NCBI GenBank assembly: GCA_964420065.1
Contig: CAYQQK010000007.1
Location: 14,775 to 78,774, forward strand
Reading direction: 5' to 3'
Origin: CAYQQK01 sp964420065
Lineage (GTDB): Bacteria > Bacillota > Dethiobacteria > DTU022
Length of the DNA stretch: 64,000 bases
Part shown: piece by piece, positions 52,760 to 60,232 of the stretch
Layout of the letters: each line of letters opens with the position of its first letter
Numbering within the stretch: position 1 is the first letter of the stretch
Position numbers and translations under genes: made by a program
Notes under the pieces: model-generated
Databases searched by the model: none
Seen by the model: only the letters and a program-made list of their open reading frames with translations
What the model was told of the DNA's origin: nothing

Positions 52760-54154
52760 GTGTTCAAAGTTCGGTCAGGCGCACGCCCCCGGGAAGCCTG
52801 CGGCATTTTTGCCATTCACAACTACCGGGGCAGCCGCACCGCCGCCGAAATATCTTTTTTCGGCCTGCTGGCCCTGCAGCACCGCGGTCAAGAAAGTGCC
52901 GGGATGGCTTATTCTGCCGCGGACGGCATGCAGTGCTACCGGGGGGCGGGCCTAGTCGCCCAGGTATTTTCCCGGGAAGCCCTGGCCGAAATTACGGCGC
53001 CCTCCATCTTGGGGCATGTTTGTGATTCCGGTGGGAGCGACATGAAACAGCCGCTGGTGGCCCGTCCAGCCCGCGGTGGAGGCCTGGCCGTGGCCCATAA
53101 CGGTAATCTTTTTTTTGCGGCCGCCTTGCGCCGGGAACTGTTCGAACAGGGCCAAATTTTTCACACGGTATCCGATAGCGAGGTCATGCTGACCTTGCTG
53201 TTCCGCTACCGCCGCCACGGTCCTGCAGCGTCTGTCCGCCGGATGATGCACCTGGCGGAGGGTGCTTACGCCGCCGTCGTTGTTGATGCCCGGCGAACCG
53301 TTGCTTTTCGGGACCCGCGCGGCTTTCGTCCCTTGTGTATCGGCCGCCTCGAAAAGGCTTATGTTTTTGCCTCCGAAAGCTGCGCTCTTGATGCCGTGGG
53401 CGCGTCATATTTGAGGGAGGTCGAGCCCGGAGAGATCGTTGTCGTGGAGGGCGAGAATCTGATTTCCCATCCCGCACCGGCTTCGATTCCCCGTGCGTTT
53501 TGCATCTTTGAATATCTCTATTTCGCCCGGCCCGACAGCGTTCTTGGGGGGCAAAATGTGCACCTGGTGCGTAAGGCTATCGGCGCCGGGTTGGCCCAGC
53601 GGCTTCCCGGGCAAATTGATCTGGTTGTTCCTTCACCCGATTCCGGTGTTTCCGCGGCCATGGGTCTGGCCGAAGCGGCGGGATTGCCCCTCGAGTGGGG
53701 GATCCACCGCAGTTCCTATCACGGGCGTTCTTTTATTGAACCAACCGCGCGCAGCCGGGAAATGACGGCACGGCTTAAATACAACCCGGTTACCGCTTTG
53801 GTGTGGGGGAAACGGGTTGCGGTGGTGGATGATTCCCTGGTCCGCGGCACTACCGCTCGGATCATAACCGCCCTATTGCACCAGGCCGGCGCGGCGGAGG
53901 TGCATCTCTGTATCGCCGCGCCACCGCATTTTTATCCTTGCCATTACGGAATTGATATTCCACTGTCTTCCGAACTGGCTGCGGTGAATTGCAGTCCGAA
54001 ATCCCTGGCCCGGTCGGTTGGCGCGGACAGTATCACCTATGCCACTTTGGAAGATCTTTTTGCCGCCGTACGGGGCGACGCTGCAGATTACTGCACCGCC
54101 TGCTTTACCGGCTCCTACCCGGCCGGTGCGGGCCGAAAGGTGGAGAACGGCTAA
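52760..54154 (+). CDS. purF: Amidophosphoribosyltransferase
   Basis: First committed step of purine synthesis, 464 residues. GTG 52760 (GGAGG 9 nt upstream) gives a 13-residue propeptide before the catalytic Cys of ACGIFAI, as in the Bacillus enzyme. The glutaminase domain shows LLALQHRGQESAGMA and NGNL; the transferase domain has VVDDSLVRGTT as the PRPP loop. Cysteines in CIFEYLYFARPDS, PCHYGIDIP and YCTACFTGSYP fit the [4Fe-4S] form. Upstream in-frame residues have no ribosome site. The next gene starts on the last base of its stop codon. Confidence 0.95.
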   Translation: MFKVRSGARPREACGIFAIHNYRGSRTAAEISFFGLLALQHRGQESAGMAYSAADGMQCYRGAGLVAQVFSREALAEITAPSILGHVCDSGGSDMKQPLVARPARGGGLAVAHNGNLFFAAALRRELFEQGQIFHTVSDSEVMLTLLFRYRRHGPAASVRRMMHLAEGAYAAVVVDARRTVAFRDPRGFRPLCIGRLEKAYVFASESCALDAVGASYLREVEPGEIVVVEGENLISHPAPASIPRAFCIFEYLYFARPDSVLGGQNVHLVRKAIGAGLAQRLPGQIDLVVPSPDSGVSAAMGLAEAAGLPLEWGIHRSSYHGRSFIEPTARSREMTARLKYNPVTALVWGKRVAVVDDSLVRGTTARIITALLHQAGAAEVHLCIAAPPHFYPCHYGIDIPLSSELAAVNCSPKSLARSVGADSITYATLEDLFAAVRGDAADYCTACFTGSYPAGAGRKVENG

Positions 54155-55140
54155 TGGATCACTTCGTGGTCGATGACGGTTGGGACGCCCGGACAGCAGA
54201 TAAATTTGTTCACGCCGCCGTCGCCGGGATCCGCCGTACCGTCAGCCCGGAGGGACGGGTGGTTTGTGCTTTAAGCGGCGGTATCGATTCCAGCGTGGTC
54301 GCATTTCTGCTGGACCGGGCGGTCGGTGAACGCACCGTTTATATTTTTGTTGACCACGGACTACTGCGGCGGGACGAGGCGGAGGCCATCACCCGCTTTT
54401 TTCGGGAACGGTTGCAGGGCGAATTTGTAGCCGTCGACGCCCGAAAGCGCTTTCTGGCGCGCCTGAAAGGGGTGATCGACCCGGAGAAGAAACGCCGGGC
54501 CATTGGCGCGGAATTCATTACGGTCTTTAAGGAAGAAGCCCTTTTACGGGGAGATATCCGTTACCTTGCCCAGGGAACCATCTCTTCAGACGTGGTGGAA
54601 AGCGGCGCTGCCGGCAGCGGTGCGATCAAAGCGCATCATAATGTGGGCGGTCTGCCCGCCGAACTCGGTTTTACCCTGGTAGAGCCGCTACGCGATCTAT
54701 ATAAACATGAAGTGCGCCTGGTTGCCCGGGCACTTGGCCTGCCCGAAGAGATCATTAAGCGTCAACCATTCCCGGGGCCGGGCCTGGCGGTGCGCATCGT
54801 TGGTGAAGTTACCGCCGAAAAACTGCACCTGCTCCGGGAAGCGGATGCCATTTTACGGGAAGAGATCGAACGGGCCGAACTGGAGGATAAACCGTTCCAA
54901 TATTTTGCCGTCCTGCCCGGAATCAACGTGGTCGGGGTCAAGGAAGGGCGGCGGGTCTACGGCCCCGCCGTGGCCCTGCGGGCGGTCGTCTCCGCGGACG
55001 GCATGACCGCCGGCTGGGCCCGCCTGCCCTACGAACTGTTGGAACGCATTTCCCGGCGCCTGACCGCCGAAATTCCCGCCCTGGCCCGGGTCGTCTATGA
55101 CATCACCGCGAAACCGCCCGGCACCATCGAGTGGGAGTAA
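54154..55140 (+). CDS. guaAb: GMP synthetase ATP-pyrophosphatase subunit (stand-alone)
   Basis: 328 residues, containing only the synthetase half of GuaA. PP-loop LSGGIDSSVVAFLL near residue 45, VDHGLLRRDEA, LAQGTISSDVVES, KAHHNVGGLP, RQPFPGPGLAVRIVG and the dimerisation end YDITAKPPGTIEWE. The N-terminal class I glutaminase domain of normal bacterial GuaA is missing and no separate guaAa gene is in the window. Ammonia must come from another subunit or be free. The gene overlaps purF by one base, so both purine steps are coupled. Confidence 0.9.
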   Translation: MDHFVVDDGWDARTADKFVHAAVAGIRRTVSPEGRVVCALSGGIDSSVVAFLLDRAVGERTVYIFVDHGLLRRDEAEAITRFFRERLQGEFVAVDARKRFLARLKGVIDPEKKRRAIGAEFITVFKEEALLRGDIRYLAQGTISSDVVESGAAGSGAIKAHHNVGGLPAELGFTLVEPLRDLYKHEVRLVARALGLPEEIIKRQPFPGPGLAVRIVGEVTAEKLHLLREADAILREEIERAELEDKPFQYFAVLPGINVVGVKEGRRVYGPAVALRAVVSADGMTAGWARLPYELLERISRRLTAEIPALARVVYDITAKPPGTIEWE

Positions 55141-55148
55141 ATAATACT

Positions 55149-55193
55149 ATCCCGGAAACTCGCTATTTAAGCGGCTTTCCGGGATTTCTTTTT
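55149..55193 (+). terminator. Terminator of the purF-guaAb unit
   Basis: ATCCCGGAAA and TTTCCGGGAT (55149-55158 with 55176-55185) form a 10-bp stem enclosing a second small CGCT/AGCG stem, followed by TTCTTTTT. Confidence 0.9.
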
Positions 55194-55207
55194 GCCTTGC
55201 ACCACGT

Positions 55208-55286
55208 TGCCTGCTTTATAAGCCACGATGCTGCCTGCTTTATAAGCCACGATGCTGCCTGCTTTATAAGCCACGATGCTGCCTGC
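55208..55286. repeat. 24-bp tandem repeat truncated by the scaffold gap
   Basis: Three identical 24-bp units (TGCCTGCTTTATAAGCCACGATGC; 55208-55231, 55232-55255, 55256-55279) and 7 bases of a fourth, then N. The true copy number is unknown. There are no spacers, so it is not a CRISPR array. Confidence 0.9.
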
Positions 55287-55386
55287 NNNNNNNNNNNNNN
55301 NNNNNNNNNNNNNNNNNNNNNNNNNNNNNNNNNNNNNNNNNNNNNNNNNNNNNNNNNNNNNNNNNNNNNNNNNNNNNNNNNNNNNN
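55287..55386. other. Assembly gap (100 N)
   Basis: Exactly 100 N, the usual placeholder for a gap of unknown length. It lies between the tandem repeat and the truncated transporter gene. Confidence 1.
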
Positions 55387-55656
55387 TATAGCCATGCTGA
55401 GAATGCAAGTTAACATAATCCAGCCCCGTTTTAAATCAATATTCTTATGGCGGATATAAACGAAGGAGGTGACGGCGGAACCTAAAACATCTGAGGTCAA
55501 AGCAATGGCCGTCGCTTGATATGCCCCCACTTCATTCCTAAAAGAAGGGCACAATACCAGTAAAATGGGCACTATAACCGTGGCGTTAGAAAGCCCGGCC
55601 AAACCGGTGCCAATGCCGCCTCCAAGGGCGGCAATAATATACAAGATAATTTCCAT
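55387..55656 (-). CDS. TauE/SafE-type anion permease, truncated by the gap
   Basis: 90 N-terminal residues remain; the full family has about 250. Start MEIILYIIAALGGGIGTGLA and GAYQATAIALTSDVLGSAVTSFVY (partly quoted) match the first repeat of the sulfite-exporter TauE/SafE family. ATG 55656 has AAGGAGA 7 nt upstream. It follows the TetR-type gene on the same strand after 93 nt and may be its target. Confidence 0.75.
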
Positions 55657-55749
55657 GCTAAGTCTCCTTATACAGTATGTTAAGTCACCATTATTCAAGC
55701 TATTTAGCGCAAACTATTTTTGTCAGCTTTTGTTTGATAAATTCCGGCG

Positions 55750-56316
55750 TTAATTCATTGCCGAGGTCGCTATTAACGGTTTATACATCATTGCAATCAC
55801 TAAATCCACAAGGAATGCGATTGGTTCAACAAAATCATTTTCTATCCACACTTCAATTACGCTAAGAAGTACAGCAGGTATTTGAGCTACAATATATTTA
55901 TGAGCCCGCGAATCAATACCTTCTTTATTTAGCTTAACTAGGATATGATCTTGCGTGATACAAGTAGCGATGCTTTTATGGGTAAATCCAAGTAAACCTC
56001 TCTGATAGAAAAGCAACAATGCTGCCCGGTTTTTTGAAACGAATTCAAAGATATATAAAAGAATATGCTCTAGAGTCGTGCTATGCAAATCTAATTCCGC
56101 CTCTAGTTCAATAAAAATTTCTTGAATTAAATGATGCACCACGTCGTCTTTAGTGGCGAAATTATTATAAAAAGTTTTTCGGACGACTTCTGCTTTTTTG
56201 CAAATAGCTGTTACAGAAATATCTTCATAAGCATAGGTTTCTATTAACGACAAAAAAGCGCGACCTATAGCATGGCGCGAGCGGGCTGCCATTGCATTTA
56301 TTTGCTGTTTTTGCAT
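55750..56316 (-). CDS. TetR/AcrR family transcriptional regulator
   Basis: 188 residues. The N-terminal helix-turn-helix (about 10-55) shows IGRAFLSLIETYAYEDISVTAICKKA (partly quoted) and VVRKTFYNNFATKDDVVHHL, with the usual TFYxxFxxK. The helical C-terminal part binds an unknown ligand. ATG 56316 has AAGGAG 15 nt upstream; GTG 56328 and TTG 56331 are alternatives. The gene is AT-rich like the rest of the right-hand region. Confidence 0.85.
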   Translation of the reverse strand: MQKQQINAMAARSRHAIGRAFLSLIETYAYEDISVTAICKKAEVVRKTFYNNFATKDDVVHHLIQEIFIELEAELDLHSTTLEHILLYIFEFVSKNRAALLLFYQRGLLGFTHKSIATCITQDHILVKLNKEGIDSRAHKYIVAQIPAVLLSVIEVWIENDFVEPIAFLVDLVIAMMYKPLIATSAMN

Positions 56317-56403
56317 AATTGGGGTCACCAACTCCTTAAAGAACTGGGAAAATAAATCTTCTGATTGCTTTTTAGCAATTGTAGTATATAGTAAAGAAAG
56401 TGC

Positions 56404-56714
56404 TTACACAACTGTGTAAGAAAAGAAAAACAAATCCAGGGCATTTTGCGCCGTGTGCTCGTATCCGACGGCATTGGCGGACCCGCTGTCCATGATAATG
56501 CTCGCATCATGAATTTTGTCCAAAGTCCTGGCCAGGGCATCGTCATTGAAGTAGCTGCTTTTAAAACTTCTGCGAATGATCAGATCAACGTCCATTTCGG
56601 CATCTCGTCCCATTCAATACTGTCATTGATGGACTGAACAATACCCAGTTTCCTGCCTAGGGTAGCTATGAGCGGAGCCGTCCGGTATCCCTTGTCTAGA
56701 TCTATTTGTAGCAC
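56404..56714 (-). pseudogene. Decayed IS1634-like transposase fragment
   Basis: From GTG 56714 (GCAGGA upstream) one frame reads LDKGYRTAPLIATLGRKLGIV and QSINDSIEWDEM (partly adjoining), which matches the N-terminus of DUF4277/IS1634-type transposases. After KWTL it stops; the next frame picks up RRSFKSSYFNDDALARTLDKIHDA, again transposase-like. The part between these blocks in intact elements is missing, so there is a deletion plus a frame change. No terminal inverted repeats are recognisable. Confidence 0.7.
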
Positions 56715-56787
56715 TCCTGCCTACTATGCTTCTGTTCTTCTTCGACAGGAGCAATTCCTGAATATGAAGGGTTATATAATAATTTCA

Positions 56788-56816
56788 TTGCATATACTTC
56801 GCTCCTGCGATATAAT
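56788..56816 (+). promoter_or_regulatory. Promoter of the type I restriction-modification operon
   Basis: TTGCAT (56788-56793) and perfect TATAAT (56811-56816) with a 17-bp spacer, about 40 nt before the HTH gene. Confidence 0.78.
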
Positions 56817-56856
56817 CTGATCAATTAAAACTCTTTTATCAGGGAGAGCATTTAAA

Positions 56857-57051
56857 ATGGATGGGATGACGACAAAAGATGCGGCTGATCAGTGGGGCAT
56901 AACACCCCGCCAAGTTCAGCTTTTATGCGCCCAAGGACGCATACCCGGAGCAGTCCGTTTCGGTCATGCCTGGGTAATTCCTGCAGATGCTAAAAAACCC
57001 GAGGATAGACGCAGTAAAAAGAAAAATAAAAATGGGGAAGAGCAACCATGA
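56857..57051 (+). CDS. Small helix-turn-helix (excisionase/MerR-like) protein
   Basis: 64 residues. MTTKDAADQWGITPRQVQLLC, RIPGAVRFGHAWVIP and a lysine-rich tail form the winged-helix pattern of excisionase-type HTH_17 proteins (first stretch quoted in part). The stop overlaps the hsdM start (ATGA). Similar proteins head some restriction or mobile-element operons, so it probably controls expression of this one. It could also be an unlinked recombination directionality factor, but no integrase is present. Confidence 0.8.
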   Translation: MDGMTTKDAADQWGITPRQVQLLCAQGRIPGAVRFGHAWVIPADAKKPEDRRSKKKNKNGEEQP

Positions 57052-58520
57052 TTACTGGAGAATTGAAAAATAAAGTAGATAAACTTTGGGAAATGTTTTG
57101 GACCGGCGGGCTAACCAATCCCTTGGATGTAATCGAACAAATTACATATCTAATGTTTATTCGTGATCTTGATCAAACAGACAACATAAGACAAAAAGAA
57201 AGCATCATGCTGGGGATTCCCTGGAGAAGCATATTTGTAGACAATGATCACCTGAAATGGTCCGTGCTGAGAGATAAGCCGGCCGAGGCCATGTACCAAA
57301 CAATGTTGGCAGATGTTTTTCCTTTTATTAAAACACTAAACGGTAACAGCGGCTCTTATGCTCAATATATGGCCGATGCCATCTTCAAAGTGCCTACTCC
57401 TCAGCTCTTGGAAAAAATAATTACTTCATTGGACGATATGTATGCTTACATTGATCAGCTGCCGGACAAGCAGGATGCCAGGGGTGACTTATATGAATAC
57501 ATGCTTTCCAAGCTTTCCACGGCCGGGGCTAACGGACAGTTCCGCACACCCCGCCATATCATCCGCATGATGGTGGAGCTTCTTGACCTGCAGCCGGGCG
57601 ATACCATCTGTGACCCGGCCTGCGGAACAAGCGGATTTCTTGTGTCGGCCGGGGAGTATCTGAAAGAGCATTACCTCGAAGAGATCTTTTATAGCAGGGA
57701 AGCAAAAGCCCACTACGACAATAAAATGTTCACCGGTTACGATATGGATCGCACCATGCTGCGCATCGGCGCTATGAACATGCTGACCCACGGTGTCCAG
57801 AACCCCCACATTAAGTACAAAGATAGTTTATCCGATCAAAACACCGATACAGGAAAATATACGAAGGTACTGACCAATCCTCCCTTCAAGGGTAGTCTGG
57901 ATTATGACATCGTATCGACAGACCTTCTAAAAGTAACAAAAACGAAGAAAACGGAGCTGCTGTTTTTAGCGCTGTTTTTGCGGATGCTCAAAAATGGCGG
58001 GCGCTGCGCATCCATCGTTCCCGATGGAGTGCTCTTCGGCTCTTCAAGAGCTCATAAAGCGATTCGTAAAGAGATTATCGAAAACCACCGCCTGGAAGCT
58101 ATTATTTCCATGCCCTCAGGTGTATTCAAACCCTATGCCGGGGTAAGCACCGCCGTGATCGTATTTACCAAAACCGGTGCAGGCGGCACCGATCAGGTCT
58201 GGTTTTACGACATGCAAAATGATGGCTACAGCCTTGATGATAAGCGCACTCCCCTAGAAAAAAGCGATATTCCTGATCTAATTGCTCGTTTTTCAGCCTT
58301 GGATAAAGAAGAAAGCAGGGAGCGGACAGAGCAAAGCTTCTTGGTGCCTAAAGATGAGATTGTTAAAAATGATTATGACCTTTCCATCAACAAATACAAA
58401 GCGATCATCTATGAAGAGGAAGAATACCCCCACCCCCTAGAGATTATGGCTGAAATCAATGAGCTGGAAAAAGAAATAACCGCCGGTTTGACAGAACTGG
58501 AGGCGGTGCTGCGTGGGTAA
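57048..58520 (+). CDS. hsdM: Type I restriction-modification methyltransferase subunit
   Basis: N6-adenine methyltransferase of the type I complex, 490 residues. The N-terminal helical HsdM_N domain (WEMFWTGGLTNPLDVIEQITYLMF, partly quoted) precedes the SAM motif DPACGTSGFLVSAGEYL near residue 190 and the catalytic NPPF in LTNPPFKGSLDYD. ATG 57048 is coupled to the HTH gene. It overlaps hsdS by 8 nt. Confidence 0.96.
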   Translation: MITGELKNKVDKLWEMFWTGGLTNPLDVIEQITYLMFIRDLDQTDNIRQKESIMLGIPWRSIFVDNDHLKWSVLRDKPAEAMYQTMLADVFPFIKTLNGNSGSYAQYMADAIFKVPTPQLLEKIITSLDDMYAYIDQLPDKQDARGDLYEYMLSKLSTAGANGQFRTPRHIIRMMVELLDLQPGDTICDPACGTSGFLVSAGEYLKEHYLEEIFYSREAKAHYDNKMFTGYDMDRTMLRIGAMNMLTHGVQNPHIKYKDSLSDQNTDTGKYTKVLTNPPFKGSLDYDIVSTDLLKVTKTKKTELLFLALFLRMLKNGGRCASIVPDGVLFGSSRAHKAIRKEIIENHRLEAIISMPSGVFKPYAGVSTAVIVFTKTGAGGTDQVWFYDMQNDGYSLDDKRTPLEKSDIPDLIARFSALDKEESRERTEQSFLVPKDEIVKNDYDLSINKYKAIIYEEEEYPHPLEIMAEINELEKEITAGLTELEAVLRG

Positions 58521-59721
58521 GTGGGAGATGGTGAAACTGGGGGAAATTGGACTTTTTCAGACAGGAGGAACTCCTACCAGAAGTAGGCCGGATTATTTTT
58601 ATGGGACAATCCCATGGATCACAACCCCTGCCTTAGGGGTTACGTATATTGATGATTCCGACGCAAATGCTTTTTTGAGTGAAGAAGGAATAACGAATAG
58701 CGCCACTAAAATCATTCCAGCTAAATCGCTAATGATAGGAATACGTGTAGGGGTGGGTAAGGCTTCTATCAATACTGTTCCAATGTGCACAAACCAAGAT
58801 ATTGTATCAATATCTAATGTGGACACATCAAAAATATCCCTCGAGTATTTACACAAATATATCGCCACGAAACAAAGATATCTGGATTTGCGAAAAAGAG
58901 GGGCAACTATTCAAGGAATAAAAATGGAAGTTCTTAAAGAAATGTTGCTCCCCCTTCCTCCGCTGGAGGTGCAGCGGCGAATCGCCGATATACTTGACTG
59001 CGCCAGTGTCCTCATTGAAAAGCGCAAGGCGCAGATCGACAAGCTGGAGCTGCTGATTAAATCTCAGTTTATCGAGATGTTCGGCGACCCGGTGACGAAT
59101 CCAAGGGGGTGGGAAGCAAAAAAGCTCGGATCCGTTATTAACACTGGACCCCAAAACGGGTTATATAAACCAGCGGATTCGTATGTAACAGATATGTCAG
59201 GAACTCCAATTCTTAGGATTGATAATTTCTATGATGGGGAAATAACCGATATAAAGGCATTGAAAAGACTAAACTGCACCGCGAAAGAGATTGAAGTTTA
59301 TGGTCTGCATGAAAATGATATCGTTATCAACCGCGTAAACAGTATTAAGTATTTAGGAAAATGTGCTCACATAACTGGACTTTTGGAGAAAACAGTATTT
59401 GAATCCAACATGATGAGATTTAGCATAGATACAGCTGTTCTTGATCCTTTGTATACGGTTAAATTCTTGTGTTTACCCTACGTTTACAATCAAATAATCA
59501 GCCATGCCAAAAAAGCTGTAAATCAGGCAAGCATCAATCAATCTGATGTACAAGATTTTAACTTACTTATCCCGCCTCTTGCTTTTCAAATTGAATTCTC
59601 CGATTTTGCCACACGCATCGAGGCGCAAAAAACGCAGCTCGAAAAAAGTCTTGTGCTGTTGGAACTGGATTATAAGTCACTGTCGCAAAAATGTTTTAAA
59701 GGGGAAATATTTAATGAGTAA
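58513..59721 (+). CDS. hsdS: Type I restriction-modification specificity subunit
   Basis: DNA-recognition subunit, 402 residues. Two target-recognition domains (about 1-135 and 200-345) are each followed by a helical spacer: LPPLEVQRRIADILDCASVLIEKRKAQIDKLE and FATRIEAQKTQLEKSLVLLELDYKSL (both partly quoted). The two variable halves imply a bipartite target. GTG 58513 lies inside the hsdM end. The stop overlaps the next gene by 8 nt. Confidence 0.93.
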   Translation: MGKWEMVKLGEIGLFQTGGTPTRSRPDYFYGTIPWITTPALGVTYIDDSDANAFLSEEGITNSATKIIPAKSLMIGIRVGVGKASINTVPMCTNQDIVSISNVDTSKISLEYLHKYIATKQRYLDLRKRGATIQGIKMEVLKEMLLPLPPLEVQRRIADILDCASVLIEKRKAQIDKLELLIKSQFIEMFGDPVTNPRGWEAKKLGSVINTGPQNGLYKPADSYVTDMSGTPILRIDNFYDGEITDIKALKRLNCTAKEIEVYGLHENDIVINRVNSIKYLGKCAHITGLLEKTVFESNMMRFSIDTAVLDPLYTVKFLCLPYVYNQIISHAKKAVNQASINQSDVQDFNLLIPPLAFQIEFSDFATRIEAQKTQLEKSLVLLELDYKSLSQKCFKGEIFNE

Positions 59722-60205
59722 CCTTAATTCTCCATTGGCTGATATTGCAATCCAACTGGCAGCATTAGCGGTAAAAGGAACCGCGACTGCCGTTACTAGC
59801 AAGATTAAATCCGCCAAAGATATTAAAGATAACGAAAAGCTCCGTAACATATATGATGAAATAGTGAGTGAGCTTCTCAATGAGCGTGATGAGGCAGTAA
59901 GAATTGCACAAGTATATAAGTCCGAGCTTGATAGAATCGTAATAAGTGATGAGGATATTAAGCATTTAGAATCTACTGTATCAAATATATTGGGAGAAGG
60001 TTTCTTTTCTGGCATGCCTGTGGATGCCGTTGAGCAGTTGAAAGAGTTAATTGGTGTCGATACTCTAAAAACATTGCAGCTACTTGGGTTTAACTTTAAA
60101 ACTGCAATTGGAGAACCACTAACGAAGATTTGTGCTGATGTTATCCATTCTTGGGGAAACAAAAAACCATCGTCCGGTGGGAATAAGGCAAAGCGCAACA
60201 AATAA
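59714..60205 (+). CDS. Uncharacterised helical protein inside the hsd operon
   Basis: 163 residues. An alanine-rich, weakly hydrophobic N-terminal helix (DIAIQLAALAVKGTATAV) is followed by a charged helical region (about 25-90; DEIVSELLNERDEAVRIAQ, ISDEDIKHLESTVSNIL). A compact C-terminal part is PVDAVEQLKELIGVDTLKTL and LLGFNFKTAIGEPL, ending in a basic tail. No family recognised. ATG 59714 overlaps hsdS by 8 nt and hsdR starts 28 nt downstream, so it is made together with the restriction enzyme. It might modulate restriction or be an independent defence component; this is inference. Confidence 0.75.
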   Translation: MSNLNSPLADIAIQLAALAVKGTATAVTSKIKSAKDIKDNEKLRNIYDEIVSELLNERDEAVRIAQVYKSELDRIVISDEDIKHLESTVSNILGEGFFSGMPVDAVEQLKELIGVDTLKTLQLLGFNFKTAIGEPLTKICADVIHSWGNKKPSSGGNKAKRNK

Positions 60206-60232
60206 AGTTCTTTTTGTAACGAGGTGACCGCC

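Noticed and set aside
55208..55286. CRISPR array
   Set aside because: The 24-bp units are directly adjacent without spacers and no cas genes are in the window.
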